Shown here: positions 63,960 through 64,000 of the stretch, one piece after another
Numbering within the stretch: position 1 is the stretch's first letter
Layout of the letters: every line of letters starts with the position of its first letter
NCBI GenBank assembly: GCA_949987565.1
Contig: OX465105.1
Location: 20,068,391 to 20,132,390 of the forward strand
Direction: 5' to 3'
From: Luidia sarsii
Taxonomy: Eukaryota; Echinodermata; Asteroidea; Paxillosida; Luidiidae
Length of the DNA stretch: 64,000 nt
Position numbers and translations under genes: made by a program
The notes under the pieces: model-generated
Told to the model about the DNA's origin: nothing
Databases searched by the model: none
What the model saw: only the letters and a program-made list of their open reading frames with translations

Positions 63960-64000
63960 CTGGTCAGAAGAAGAAAAAAAAGATATAGGATTAGAAGTGA

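Noticed and set aside
63587..63988. 133-codon + strand frame at the right edge
   Set aside because: Antisense of a GC-rich - strand exon that has a proper acceptor and stop; composition fits a shadow frame.

Overview
This is a eukaryotic (metazoan) genomic window: split genes with GT-AG introns, AT-rich intergenic DNA packed with MITEs, tRNA-derived SINEs and simple repeats, and one 200-base N block marking an assembly gap. The protein set and the very frequent TACATG/CCGGTAC motifs suggest a marine invertebrate deuterostome, most likely an echinoderm (a sea star would fit). That assignment is an inference from style and gene content, not a proof.

Layout: (1) 95-4263, + strand: 3' part of a phospholipid phosphatase (PAP2/LPP) gene. 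(2) 4.3-32.8 kb: about 28 kb with no convincing host gene, filled with satellites, nested TTAA-type MITEs, hairpin repeats, a 3.46 kb DNA transposon with its own spliced gene (21710-25166), and a TTAA-flanked foldback element carrying a broken THAP domain (25540-27458). (3) 32.8-41.3 kb: divergent pair KIAA2013/DUF2152 homologue (-, single exon) and an SKA2-like kinetochore gene (+, 8 exons) whose C-terminus looks like the SKA1 microtubule-binding winged helix. (4) 43.4-48.9 kb: divergent pair C19orf53/UPF0390 (-, 3 exons) and GPATCH3 (+, interrupted by the gap). (5) 50.8-60.8 kb: divergent pair stathmin-like gene (-) and RNF215 RING-H2 E3 ligase (+, 10 exons). (6) 63.7-64 kb: terminal exon of an unidentified gene on the - strand that continues past the window edge.

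The genes do not form a pathway. They are unrelated housekeeping or signalling genes arranged as alternating divergent and convergent neighbours. Coding exons are strongly GC-rich compared with the surrounding DNA, which made them easy to delimit; exon joins were checked by reading-frame phase and all named genes join cleanly.

The most unusual items are: a tandem array in RNF215 in which the end of exon 2 plus its splice donor has been amplified about 14 times; the SKA2-SKA1-like domain combination; the 3.46 kb transposon with a TTTT target duplication; and a roughly 90 bp copy of a GPATCH3 exon-intron junction sitting antisense in the neighbouring gene's intron.
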